Notes: generated from the sequence alone by a model not told the origin. Positions 1 to 11,000 are shown, counted from the first letter of the stretch. The stretch is 37,383 nt of DNA from Globomyces pollinis-pini (GCA_025399215.1 MU621261.1:1-37383); one strand, 5' to 3'. Numbers and translations: made by a program.

Positions 1-266
1 AATGATCGAAATCAATTATCAAATGCTGGATATGAGAGTCTCAAGCGATCGTATATTCAAGTCTTTTAGGCTGTCAACTGAAAGCTTATTCCTGTTTGTA
101 TTAATGAGGTTGTTACAAAAGCAATACTTGGATACTTTATCTTAAATAGTCAACAAAAATAAGCATTGAACGAAACTTCAATAAAACAAATTAAAGAATT
201 GTTCAAACAAAAAGACAATCCATCAAAAAATACCAATTGATTAACGATAGGAATTTAACAAAATAT

Positions 267-689
267 CTATTTTAAACGTGTCAAAGGCAACAGTGTATCT
301 TGATTGTTATTAACAGATTGATATTTCCACCAACGAATTCTAACATAGTCTATGATGATTGCCAATAAGACACCGATTGTAGATCCAATTAAATTTGCAA
401 GAATATCATATAAATCAAAGTTTCGAAATGGCATAATTGCTTGAACACATTCACTGACAATAGAAAACAAAAACATGATGATACAAGTCCATTTTAAGTT
501 ATATAACATTCTTCTTTCCCATATGAAATAAATAAAGAACGTTAATACTCCAAAGCATGTAAAATGTAAAGATTTATCGTATTGTAGGAAAGATGGAATG
601 AATGGCAGAATATCCTGATTTCGATTGAACCCCAATATCGCTAATATTCCAAGCAGAAACAATACTATCAAGATACAAATAAATCTCAT
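267..689 (-). CDS. VanZ-like small membrane protein
   Basis: This is a single-exon protein of 140 aa starting at the ATG complementary to 687-689. It has a hydrophobic N-terminus (about residues 3-20) and three further hydrophobic stretches near 43-55, 65-80 and 95-115, so about four membrane segments are expected. The motif DKSLHF around residues 38-43, the segment SECVQ near 79-83 and the glycine-bearing last helix preceded by NFDLYDILANLIGS match the VanZ-like fold. VanZ in bacteria is linked to teicoplanin resistance, but the eukaryotic members have no established role, so I assign no substrate. It is divergent from Gemin2, with 112 bp between the start codons. The C-terminal 20 residues are polar. 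Confidence in the domain is good; function is unknown. Confidence 0.8.
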   Translation of the reverse strand: MRFICILIVLFLLGILAILGFNRNQDILPFIPSFLQYDKSLHFTCFGVLTFFIYFIWERRMLYNLKWTCIIMFLFSIVSECVQAIMPFRNFDLYDILANLIGSTIGVLLAIIIDYVRIRWWKYQSVNNNQDTLLPLTRLK

Positions 690-801
690 TGCTTTTGTAG
701 CAATTCAATGATTTGGACTCCAAGTTTTTCGGTCAAAGGTAGCCAAAATTAGAAAGAAAGAAGGTAATTGAAGGAATTGGATTCAAAAAACTTTGAAAAA
801 A

Positions 802-1544
802 ATGGAACAACAGACACTGCCAGTTGGACAATTAAACAGCACTGGAATTCCAATGACCGGAGAAGAGTATTTGGCGATGGTTAGATCAGAAGCTAACCAA
901 ATTCCTCATCTAATGGTTTCTAAAACAAAGATTGACCAACCTGATTATTCAAACACAATATTAACAAATCATCGACAAATATTCATTGAAACGGAAAACC
1001 CTTATAAGATTCCTACTCACTTGTATCCTACTCAAGGTTGGTTGTCAACTCAGTTGAATCAATTTAACATCTTGAAATCAAAATTGAATTCCTTGAATGC
1101 TGAAGACTGTAAAGTACAGATTGGAAAAGTTAATGATTGGATTGCATATTGTAAAGTGAAAGAAAATCAACCAACATTGAAGCTATTGAAAACTTTAAAT
1201 CAACAGAAGACAATAACACTATTACAGCGAATGGTACAATTATCTACCATGGATTCAATCAAGCTTTTCGTATGTATTTAATCATTATTTTTAATTTTGT
1301 TTAGAACTGTTGGATTTATGCTTTTTTACTGAGGTGTGATACCTTGTTGATGGCAGATGATATAAACACATTGAGAAACTTGTCAAAGAAAATTCAGCAG
1401 ATTCGATTTAACTGGATTGGCACGACAAAAATGATGGATGAACAAGCGATTGGTATGACACTGATTATTGCGATTGTAGGATCAGTATTTGGACAAGCTG
1501 ATTTACGTGACCCAATAAGAAGTGTTGATGATATTGACGGTTGA
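802..1544 (+). CDS. GEMIN2: Gemin2/SIP1-family snRNP assembly factor
   Basis: The gene has two exons, 802-1269 and 1305-1544, joined in phase 0 across a 35-nt intron (GTATGT...TTTAG), giving 235 aa. The in-frame TTG at 793 is not needed because an ATG lies at 802. Gemin2 signatures are LPVGQL near the N-terminus, then GEEYLAMVRSEANQIP, a central helical block and, right after the splice, the tryptophan-containing helix CWIYAFLLRCDTLL, which aligns with RWLYALLACLEKPL in animal Gemin2. The C-terminal half ends with a helix containing FGQADLRD. Gemin2 binds Sm proteins and helps SMN load the Sm ring onto spliceosomal snRNAs in the cytoplasm. It is convergent with HUT1. Budding yeast has only a divergent relative (Brr1), so a recognisable Gemin2 supports an early-diverging fungus or another opisthokont. 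Confidence 0.85.
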
Positions 1545-1700
1545 TGTTTTTAACACCGTCCATTGTTTTATATAGATTTCAAAATTTGTTTTCAAAAACC
1601 TCACACTGTCAAGGTTTTAATTTGCTACTAGCGTATAAAGTATATTATATAAACCATGTAATCATTTCAGTTCTATCAGTTTATACTATCCGCCTTTAGA

Positions 1701-2678
1701 TCAATCTTTTTTCGACTTTTTAAAGGTTTCTGTGTTTACATTTGAATTTGGTTTCATTTTACCCATTGCTTCCCAACCGATTGCAAAAAACACTAGTCCA
1801 ACTGAAGTCCATTGACCAACCGATAAGACATGACCAAACCAAAAGACCGACAATAGAATTGAAAACATTTTCCTAGTCACCGTAACTGTTACCAAAACCA
1901 AGGATCCAAATGATTCTAAAGTATAAAAGATAAAACATTGGCCTAATGCTCCAGCAATCCCAAATAAGAATAAATCCGTAATAATTTTTGGATGAAGTTG
2001 ACAAAATGCAATCGCATCAGTCAATTCGGTTGTATATGGATTGACTATCAAGTATAATGTCATCAATACAAAAGAAAATGAGTTCATAATCAACATCATT
2101 GTTGTTCCTTGGACTTTATGAGTATGAAACATTTGATCTTGCTTCGAGTTGATTGCTCCATCAATCAACAGATTAATGGTGAGTAATAATATTCCATAAA
2201 GTGATGCTTCATTATCACCTTTGGATTTTTTTGGATGAAGCAACATGAATCCAGAGACTCCAATCGTAATCAATAAAACTACCAGATACTTTTTCAATGG
2301 AAATACCTTTCGATAAAGGATAAAGTTCATCAAAACAACTGGTACCAATTTACATGATTTTCCCAATATAACTGTAGGATAATCCAAATAGTCTAAACTT
2401 GCATATCCAAATAACGGAGCACAACAAGCTAGAGTAGCTAAATATAAGTATTGACCAACTCGTTCTCTTGTTAGTGATTCGATTCGCGCTCCTTTGAGTT
2501 TGATATAAAGGTAAGCAATGATAGTTGCAGTAAACGATTGAATGATATTGAGGAATACGAAATAATGAAATTTCTTTCCATCATATGGAGTTTTGGAAAC
2601 TCTTTCTTGAGTAACTCCCCAAGTTAGAAAACAAGCATAAATTCCAATGACACAAACTGCAAGTTTCTTGTAGGCCAT
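1701..2678 (-). CDS. HUT1: UDP-galactose/UDP-glucose transporter, SLC35B1/HUT1 family
   Basis: This is a 325-aa, single-exon multispanning protein with about ten hydrophobic segments spread over its whole length. The N-terminal helix followed by CFLTWGVTQERV is the characteristic HUT1/SLC35B1 opening, and the glycine- and proline-rich helices near residues 85-140 (including SLDYLDYPT and LGKSCKLVPV) are typical of this nucleotide-sugar transporter family. The C-terminus ends KSKKD, which fits the KxKxx COPI retrieval pattern and argues for residence in the endoplasmic reticulum. Members move UDP-hexoses, or in animals ATP/ADP, across the ER membrane; the sequence does not decide between substrates. 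It is convergent with Gemin2 and lies upstream of the 3' end of SKI2 with no other gene between. Confidence 0.88.
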   Translation of the reverse strand: MAYKKLAVCVIGIYACFLTWGVTQERVSKTPYDGKKFHYFVFLNIIQSFTATIIAYLYIKLKGARIESLTRERVGQYLYLATLACCAPLFGYASLDYLDYPTVILGKSCKLVPVVLMNFILYRKVFPLKKYLVVLLITIGVSGFMLLHPKKSKGDNEASLYGILLLTINLLIDGAINSKQDQMFHTHKVQGTTMMLIMNSFSFVLMTLYLIVNPYTTELTDAIAFCQLHPKIITDLFLFGIAGALGQCFIFYTLESFGSLVLVTVTVTRKMFSILLSVFWFGHVLSVGQWTSVGLVFFAIGWEAMGKMKPNSNVNTETFKKSKKD

Positions 2679-2945
2679 TTCAATCTTACTCTTTATATTG
2701 TCAAACTTTCATTCTAAAAAAGTTTTCCTGTTTGTGAAAAAAGCTATGACGTGGCCATTTGTATTTGGATGGACTAAAACAAACCTAAATTTGAAGATTT
2801 CCGGAGCATCACGTAAGAATAATATTAGTTATTCAACTGGCTATTAGGTGTTGGGTGAAATCATGAGTTTAATAATCTTAATTGGAAAGTAATTGCTTAA
2901 AGTATTAGATCTGTATAGTAAATTTAAATTGTAATTGATTCTTTG

Positions 2946-5900
2946 TTAAAAATATAAACTGGCTGCAAATACAATATCCCTTCGAATGAGTTCAGTAGCT
3001 TCTTCCATTTTGCGATATAATCCTGCATCACCTACAAGTCTCGCTGCACCAGAAACTTCTCTACATGTTTCACTCAATCGAACAATACATCGCACAATAG
3101 ATCCTACCATATGTTAATCTAATAACAAAACCTTCTAATACATCTGTTAGATCAGTAATGTGTTTAAAAGGTAAACCACGTGCCCATTCATAAACTACTT
3201 CAACCAGACCAAATTTCAACCCATTTAGAGCATCCTCAGGATGAATATCTAACCCACATGAATGTTGTATCTTTGCAACTTTAATTGCCAAATTTTTAAT
3301 ATCTTCCACTCCCTACAATGAATAAATTAACCTGATATATTGTTACCTTTTGTAATTTCACTGTCAAAACGGGTTCACTTTGACTTTTCTCTTGAAAAAC
3401 AAAACAAGATAAAAGTGCTACAATTTCTGCTGGATCATAATCATTTAAAAAATTATCCAAGATAAGTTCTGTCAACAATAATTCATCCCCAGTATTAATC
3501 TATAGTATGAAATCAAATGTATTTATATACTTCACATGCAACTCTTCCTTTGATTTGAACAATTGAATTGTGATCTATAAAATCCAATTCCTTCAAAACT
3601 TCTACTCTTTGGTGATAATCAGGTAATAATTCCAAATTCATATCTGAAATATTATGCTCCAACTCTGCTAATTGTTCCTAAAATATAAAATTACAAACTA
3701 TTACTTGCAAAATTCTTTCACGATGAATTACATCATACTAGAAACATTAAAAAATTACAACTCAATAATTACATGTGGAAGAAGGTCAGGACAATGGAAG
3801 CATTGAAATGTTTTTAACTTTGAAGTTAAAACCAATTTTTCTCTGTAACTCTCTTGAAATTCTACATCTCTTATTTTACTCCAATCATGCTCGGTAATGA
3901 TTCCTTCGGCAGCAATCTCTTGACCAATTTGATATAATTGCGATAAGAGATATGATAAATCTGATTGTTTGTTTTGAAGTATGGTATCTGCATCGATTTT
4001 GATCTGCTTTGTTAAAATGACAGCAATGGTTGTGTAAGATAAACATTCAATTTTATGAATCGCAGTTGATCTAGGTGGCAATGAAATAGCAGTGACAGGG
4101 AGTGTTGAAGTCTCTAAGTGGTTATTTTTCAATAATCACTTACCAGCAGACTGTTCATTGTTTTTATCTGTTAAAACAAAAATCCAATACGTTCTGTCTT
4201 CTCTGGCTCCAATAGTTTGTTTTCCAAAGGAAGTATCGGTGATATTTCTAGATGCAGTTGCTGCTTGTTGATTTATACCAGTAGCACCACTTCGTAATAT
4301 AATCCCAATTGAATTTCGATACATCTGGTGATGAAAAAATTAGTGATTGTAAGAAACATACCAAGTTATTTATGACTACCAACCTTCCAGTGGTTAAGGC
4401 TTTCATTCCAACAGGGCTTTTGATTATTTTTTCATTCATCATATAACCCAGTGTCAGGATTCTATAAGAAACGTCATAGAAATCTCTAATATCTGAGTTG
4501 CAAATCGTACAATCTAGCTTCTCCAATTTAGTTAAAGCTTTCGATCCCTAGTAAAAATGATTGGCGAAAACGAAATTCATACCTCCAAATGGAGTTTTTC
4601 CTTCTCTGGAAGTGATTTTTGAGTAGCATTTTCCGAAAAGGATCTTTTAATCATATCTTCAACCTTGATTGCCTCCACCCGCAACAGATTCAAAATCATA
4701 TTATACGTTACTCTAAATTGAGATTCTAGTTTTGTTGGTTTTCCCAAAATCAAAGTTCTTAATTCAAACTCCTTGGAAAATAAGAATATAAAGTGTATAC
4801 CTCTGGAACCTTATCATTACATGCAATAATAACCATTCCCGTTGCATCAAGCCCTCTTCTACCTGCTCGTCCGGACATTTGTGTGTATTCACCAGGTAAA
4901 AGTGTTCTGAAATTAGATCCATCATGCTTTCGAATCATAGCAAATACTACAGTTCTTGCAGGTGCATTCACACCCATAGCAAAAGTTTCAGTTGCAAATA
5001 AAACTTTAACTAATCCTTTTGTAAATAAGATTTCAACAATTTCTTTTAAAATTGGAAGTAATCCTGAATGATGGACTGCAATACCCCTAGATAGCAAATC
5101 TCTCATACGTAGTACTTGTGGTAGTTGTTTATCATCCCCTTTCAAACATGTTAAACTTTGTTCAATGAACACATGGATTTGAGATTTCTCTGATGCACCA
5201 CTGGTGAGATCGTGATTCATCAAAGCCTGAGCATAATCCTCACATTTTTTCCTACATATAAACTCGAATTTGATTTACTAAAAATGAATATTGTACTTGA
5301 AATACCTTTGAAAATGCAAATATGATGGCAGGAAGTAGACTTTTCTTCTTCAAATACGAAATCAAGTTCACATATAAATTCTTATCTGAAGCTCCACCAT
5401 TATTACTATTCCGACCAGAACTATTGTTGCTGATGCCTCTATTACTATTTCCCCCACGGTTACTGCCACCTCGACCTCGACCACGGTCAGTACCCCTACC
5501 TCTAGTGCTATCTGATCGTGGGATTTCTTTTTTAGGTGGAAATGCAATATCATGAGCTTTTTTGTAACCATCAGTTAAGAATTGTTTGCTTGAATTGACA
5601 ATTTTATGAATATCTTTGTCAATGAATATATGATGTTCTAATGGAACAGGTCGTTTTAAAGTTGAAATAACATATATATCTTTCTGCTTTGTACGACTAA
5701 AGGTTAGTTTAATAACAAAGTCACCCAACCCAGCCAGCAAATTCTTTGGTATTTGGTACAGTTGCAGATAGCAAAATTAAAGTTACATGGGCAGGCAGCA
5801 TAATCTAAACATCAACAAAATTCAAATATTTACAATAACTTCTTCCCACACTACACCACGATCCATATCATTCACGTAATGAACTTCATCAAAAATGACA

Positions 5901-7472
5901 AATTCAACATCTCTAATCAAATCTGCACCTCTATAGAGCATGCTTCGAAGAATTTCTGTGGTCATAATTAAGCAAGCAGCTTCTGGCCGAATCTGAATAT
6001 CACCTTAATCTAAGCAAATCATGCTTACCAGTTAAAATACCCACATCTTCGAAAGTATTTTTGAAATCTCGAAACTTTTGGTTGGACAATGCTTTAATTG
6101 GTGATGTATATATCGCACTATGAATGAACAAATGGATTAATACCGAGTCATGTGTTTTTGAGCTAACGCAATGGCATACTCTGCCACAACTGTCTTTCCT
6201 GCAGATGTATGTGCGGCAACAAAAACAGATTCAGAATTTTCAAGGTGATAGACTGCTCTTTTTTGGAAAATATCCAGTTCTAACTATTATATACGTGATA
6301 GTAATACCGAAAGGGAAATCATGTGCTAGCTCTGGAACCAAATCATAGAATTCTGGGAAATCTTGATTCACATCGATCATGTGTGCCCATTCTTTCTGCT
6401 TAACTACGGTATTGGGTTTTGGTATGGCAGTCAAAATAGTGTCCTATTGATTTTATAAGGTGTGTGTGTTTGATTACTGTTTCTGGTAAGAATGAGTCCA
6501 CATCTTTCTCTTGCTTTTCATCAACAGTTACTGTTTCCGATTGAATCTTTCTCATTAGAATATAGATTTTACATTTTGATTATCTTCTTCTGGTGCTGTA
6601 TTCCAAACATCTTGTACTAAATCATCAACGTCACCAGATAAAATATCAGCAAAGCTAAAATCGTTTGATTCATCAACTAATATAATTAAGAATTGATTTT
6701 TACAATCAAAATTCATTCCTCTCTCTAATCCAGGTGGAGTTACATCATAATGTTCGAAATTCAAGATTTTCTCATTTTGAAAGTTGGATGAATTGATTGG
6801 GTCAAAACTCATTCCACCTGGTGTAAAAGGCATGAATGTAGTTCTCCCTTTCACAAAATCCTTCATTGATGTTGGATCTCGCTTCAGCGAAGTTGAGTTT
6901 TTGGCAGTCAAATCTGAACCCTCCAAAACATCCTATTATGTGTAAACTAAAATGTGCCTAATACTTCGAAAAATTGGTCCATTTTCAAGTCTCCTGTTAT
7001 TAAATCCCGGTTTAATGTTAATTTGGTTGAAGCTTGGTTGATGCTAGCTGGGACAATCAGTCTATGATAATCTGGCGACCGATTGAAAAATCTATAATTC
7101 TATCTAACAGCATTCCGCATACCTTTGAGTTTTTCCTAAAATTTCATTTGCAGATGGTTTAGGTTTTAAGTACTGGTTGTTAAAATTAATCAAAGTACCT
7201 TCTGTTCCAAGTCAGATTTCAGATTTTGATGACTGAATGGACCAATCCAAAGATTTAAACTAGAAGGTTCGTCTAATATATATGAGATAGTGTTTCTGAT
7301 ACCTTTATTGTTATGAAGTTCACAAGTACTTACCTGAAATATTTGTAATTCGTGCATCTAGACCATTTTCACAGATAGCATAAGGGAAGAGCTCGGATGG
7401 ATTAATAGTTTGAACTTCTGATTCTAATTGATTGAGTTCATCCAAAAATTCTTCAATATTCAATTCTGTCAT
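2946..7472 (-). CDS. SKI2: SKI2 helicase (SKIV2L), cytoplasmic exosome cofactor
   Basis: This is a large multi-exon DExH-box RNA helicase of the Ski complex, which feeds mRNA 3'->5' into the cytoplasmic exosome. I start it at the ATG complementary to 7470-7472. Splicing at 7333 (GTAAGT) and into 7272 gives [13 protein letters not shown]...[10 protein letters not shown], as expected for the Ski2 N-domain. In order come [10 protein letters not shown] (about 6720), Walker A HTSAGKT and DEVH (minus strand, about 6200-5900), RPVPLEHH (about 5660), an RGG-rich insertion (5430-5520), [30 protein letters not shown] and [10 protein letters not shown] (about 5100-4850), the arch region, and the C-terminal [14 protein letters not shown] and [10 protein letters not shown] (TAA at 2946-2948). 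Introns are tiny; one of 28 nt restores LEG-SIVRC. I did not resolve all internal exons. The RG-rich insertion sits before the second RecA domain, as in other Ski2 proteins rather than Mtr4. Confidence 0.93.
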
Positions 7473-7754
7473 CTTCTGAATTTCAAAGAAAAACTCGCTC
7501 AAAGGTCTTTATTAAATACATATTATAGTAATGACCAATTGTATATTAGGTATAAGTACTTCAAGTTGATGTATTCAATAGTAACTAACTAACATGAATT
7601 AAGAATTATAGTATTTAATATGCATTAAGAATAGTAACTAACATGCATTAAACTAATTTAATGATCGTGAGCAATTGTTATGCGTGAGTCGATATGATTC
7701 AAAATGACAAACTCATCAGTATAAAAATATCCCTGAATTCATATACTAAAAACA
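7473..7754. promoter_or_regulatory. Bidirectional promoter region between SKI2 and the USP gene
   Basis: This 282-bp, strongly AT-rich gap separates two divergently transcribed start codons. It contains two imperfect copies of a roughly 30-bp direct repeat built on ATAGTAACTAACATG and ATTAA (about 7577-7606 and 7630-7660). I see no recognised factor site, and promoter function is inferred from gene orientation only. Confidence 0.4.
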
Positions 7755-8234
7755 ATGACAGAACTCAATCCTATCCAAAAACTATCAGTCGATTTCACTC
7801 CAAAGAGAATTGTATTGTGTCCCGTTGATGCTTCAAAGCAAACTCCTAAAGTACTCGATTGGGCTAAAAAATACTTTTTTAACACTGAATCAGATTTAGT
7901 CATTCTACTTTATGTCTATCAATCAGCTAACAGTAGCTTTGCTTCTTTCACTACAAAAGAAATGATCCAAAAAGCTGAACATGATATCACTCAAGGTGCT
8001 ACTAGATTGATGAGAGAATATATCACTGTCATCCAAAATGGTAATTTACATGTGGAAGGTTATATTACACATGGGGATCCTAGAACTGTTATAACTGAAC
8101 AAATTTCCAATTTAAAAGCAAACTGCGTATTGATGGGACGCAGAGGTCTTGGACCTATCAAGAGTAGCTTTATGGGATCTGTTTCCAATCATGTTCTTCA
8201 TACTTCCGAAGTTCCAGTCTTAGTAATTCCATAA
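7755..8234 (+). CDS. Universal stress protein (UspA family)
   Basis: This is a 159-aa, single-exon protein. It starts KRIVLCPVDASKQTPKVLDW, the first beta strand and helix of the Usp fold, and ends with the nucleotide-binding loop GRRGLGPIKSSFMGSVS followed by VPVLVIP. That loop fits the G-x2-G-x9-G-[ST] pattern of ATP-binding UspA proteins, so this is predicted to be the ATP-binding type. There is no signal peptide or membrane segment, so it is probably cytosolic. Usp-domain proteins are common in bacteria, plants and some fungi, where roles are linked to stress tolerance but rarely defined. It is divergent from SKI2 and convergent with the COX14-like gene. Confidence 0.9.
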   Translation: MTELNPIQKLSVDFTPKRIVLCPVDASKQTPKVLDWAKKYFFNTESDLVILLYVYQSANSSFASFTTKEMIQKAEHDITQGATRLMREYITVIQNGNLHVEGYITHGDPRTVITEQISNLKANCVLMGRRGLGPIKSSFMGSVSNHVLHTSEVPVLVIP

Positions 8235-8299
8235 TAAAAAAAGAAAACATTTGATTTTAATAGTTTAAAGAATAATTGATATATTGAAAGTACATTCGT

Positions 8300-8473
8300 T
8301 TAATTTGAATCATTGACAGCAGTTTCTTTGTCCAACAATTCTTGAATATTCTTATTCTGTTTTGTTTTTGCAAAGAAAGTCGTTACCAAGTTCATACTTG
8401 CAAAGGCAGTGAATCCAATCAATCCCCATCCAACTGATTTGTGAGCGTAATCAGCAATTCGACTCCAATTCAT
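8300..8473 (-). CDS. 57-aa single-pass protein, COX14-like
   Basis: This short reading frame begins with ATG (complement of 8471-8473) and ends with TAA (8300-8302). The protein opens MNWSRIADYAHKSVGWGL, has one hydrophobic segment at about residues 14-34, then a basic, charged tail (FFAKTKQNKNIQELLDKE). The layout of ADxxHK/R before one transmembrane helix and a polar C-terminus resembles COX14, a mitochondrial inner-membrane protein that escorts newly made Cox1 during cytochrome c oxidase assembly. Similarity is by pattern only, so the family assignment is tentative; a real small protein is more certain than its name. Its 3' end is 65 bp from the USP stop (convergent), and its start codon is only 30 bp from that of the divergent AAA ATPase gene. 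Confidence 0.6.
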   Translation of the reverse strand: MNWSRIADYAHKSVGWGLIGFTAFASMNLVTTFFAKTKQNKNIQELLDKETAVNDSN

Positions 8474-8503
8474 TTTCAATAAAGAAAAAATATTATCAAA
8501 AAA

Positions 8504-11000
8504 ATGAAGATTTCAATCAATTACTTGGAAGGATCAAATAGAAATCCTTTTGTAATTGGAATTCCTGAAGGATTAGGATGGTACGATGAAGAGTCAGTGT
8601 TGGTGAACGATCAATTTATTTTGGTGGTGAAATACTCCCCTTCTTATTATATCCCATCTTGGTTATTTACTCATTACAATATAAAGCATGGAAATTCTTT
8701 AGAGTGTAATCTATCCAAAATAACAACTGCTGATACTCAGAAAGCTAAACGAATACACTTATCCTCAATTACATCAACACCTTGGATCCCTACAACCCAT
8801 GGAATGGCAAATAATAATATTAAAAAGTCTTCAATATACTTGGAGTCAAAAGGATGGTTAGAATCTTTGTCTGACGATTTTACAAATCAACTTATTCTAA
8901 AGGATACCAAAATTGGTATTCATAGACAGGATTCATTTGCTATTTGTAATGTGCGTCAAGTATGGATTAATGATAAACAAGGAAATAATGTAGAATGTCA
9001 GACGGATGAACCTGTTATGGTAGATGAAAACACAATCTTCCACTTTGATACACCCTTAGAATGTAATACTAGTTTACAAGTTAAAAAGTGGAAGTTACCA
9101 CACTATAATTCACGTATGCTGTGACTTTAGCTTACCTTAGACTTATCTGAGGAGGCCAAGATACTCTCAGATGCACTTAGTAACTGAGTATATTTAATCC
9201 AAGATACATTTCTATTCAATCAAAACAGCCACCAAAAGGTAGGAGTCAACATACAACCAGGGATACATGTTAATGGACCAGTTGGTAGTGGAAGGAAAAC
9301 CTTGGTGCAGTAATATTTCATTTCTCTAAACCTAGTCATGTTGTCACAGAAATCATTCGAGTTCCGTTATTCTATTTTCATATTTCAGAGCTGACGGCAT
9401 TTCAAAGGTATCAGGAGAGTATAGGTAGAGATGATGGCATCAATCCACTTAGTAAATTGATAGAAATTTTGATGTTATCAACACCATGTGTACTACTCTT
9501 TGATGGTTTAGATATATTAAACTCTGGTATAAGCTGTTGAAAAATAACTTTAGATTTTAACTGGAAAGATGTTAATAGATTTAGTTTAGCAGATACTATT
9601 GTTGGTGAGTTAAAGAAACTTGAAAATCAACTGGTGGGAATCATTGGAATTTCAATAGATTCTAGTAAACTCCCCAACAATCTCCAGCAATCTAGAACAA
9701 CAAATAGTGTTTTTGGGCATCAAATCGAAATATCTCAGTTGGGGTTTGCAGAACGAAAGAACATGATAGAATCAATATTAAAAAATTCAGATTCGCTCGG
9801 TTTGGACAACAATAGAGATTTTATTGTACAATATTTGGCCATGGTATACTGTAAATTGATTTATTCGATAGAACTGTATCAATTGTAATGCTCGTGATTT
9901 GTCGAGAATCGTAAATTTGGTAGCAATGACCAATTTTAACGATTCAATGGATTCAATTACCGAAAAGCTGAATGCTATTCACCTCTCTTCAACTGCCAGT
10001 TTAGAATCTGACTTAAATGCACTTCATTTATCAGGAAATCAAACCCCACCAAAGGATAATGGATCCTCCAATTCTACATTGACGCAATCTAGAATTGAAG
10101 AGATTGTCAAGTCAAACATGAACAATCATTCCAATCAATTCACATCCTCAAAACCAAATGTTTTATGGACTGATGTTGCAGGTTATCCCCAGCTTAAAAA
10201 GAAGTTAGAACAGTTGATTCGATGGCCTATAGAGCACCCAGAAACCTATCGTAAACTAGGTGTCAAACCTCCATCTGGAATTTTGTTACATGGACCATCA
10301 GGTTGTGGAAAAACAATGTTGGTTCATGCCATTGCCAATGAAATACCAATTAGTTTTATATCAGTGAAAAGGTATTCAAAATACTTTTATATTAATAACA
10401 ATTCAGTCATCAGATATATTCAAAATATTTAGGTGAATCTGAACGTATGATACGATTACTATTTCAACAAGCCAACAAATCCAAACCTTGTATTATATTT
10501 TTAGATGATATCGATTCAATTGGAACTCGTCGAGAATGGAGTGAAGATGGTGCAGGTGGAGTTAATGAACGAGTCCTTTCCTCTTTATTGAATGAAATGG
10601 ATGGAGTTGGAAATCGAGATGGTATTATAGTTATTGCTTGTACAAATCAATGTCAAAATTTAGATGATGCTCTTACTAGACCTGGTCGATTAGATATTCA
10701 TTTGAAAGTTTCTATTCCTACTACTCAAGATCGATTTGATATCTTGAATCATTTATGTAAAAAATCAAATGTGGATTTATCTGATGATGTATTACAAACT
10801 CTTGTAGACAAAACGTTTAATTTTACTGGTGCTGATTTAAATGCACTTTTGAGGTAACGTTGGTTTATTGATTTTGTAGAGAAGCTGGGATTTTAGCCAT
10901 GTTAGAATCAATTAGTCATCCCAAAATTCAAATACATCACTTGATGAAAGCCTTGAAAGGTGTTATTTCTGAAAATCGAGAAGGATGGTGGAAATACTAG
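8504..11000 (+). CDS. Tandem AAA ATPase, AFG2B/SPATA5L1-like
   Basis: I reconstruct eight exons: 8504-9113, 9141-9179, 9204-9309, 9336-9526, 9554-9843, 9872-10371, 10407-10853 and 10880-11000. They sum to 768 codons (767 aa) with no frame break, using introns of 24-35 nt. After an N-terminal domain come two AAA modules. D1 is degenerate: its P-loop reads GPVGSGRKT, one residue too long, and Walker B reads LLFDGLD without the catalytic glutamate. D2 is canonical in layout: WTDVAGYPQLKKKLEQLI, Walker A GPSGCGKT, SKYLGESER, Walker B IIFLDDIDS (Asp in place of the usual Glu), ERVLSSLLNEMDGVG, RPGRLD and FTGADLNALLREA. D2 fits AFG2B/SPATA5L1 better than PEX1 or PEX6 because of NERVLSSLLNEMDG and RPGRLD. 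The family acts in ribosome maturation and replisome unfolding. Subfamily assignment is moderate. Confidence 0.8.

Noticed and set aside
1..69. Open frame from the left edge ending TAG at 67-69 (plus strand), possibly the 3' end of a gene
   Set aside because: Only 22 codons, with no recognisable sequence; it could be chance. The orientation would be convergent with the VanZ gene, which is plausible but not evidence.
4793..5555. Plus-strand frames inside SKI2
   Set aside because: They are antisense to conserved helicase motifs and show no protein features.
9122..9190. TGA codons read through (stop-codon reassignment) in the AAA ATPase
   Set aside because: Very short introns with GT-AG ends remove each stop in frame, and TGA is used as a normal terminator in other genes here (for example Gemin2 and PPC synthetase).
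8504..11000. PEX1 or PEX6 identity for the AAA ATPase (degenerate D1 is typical of PEX6)
   Set aside because: D2 reads NERVLSSLLNEMDGVG and RPGRLD, closer to AFG2B/SPATA5L1; PEX6 D2 would have RPGRFD and a DRVVxQLL segment. Not fully excluded.
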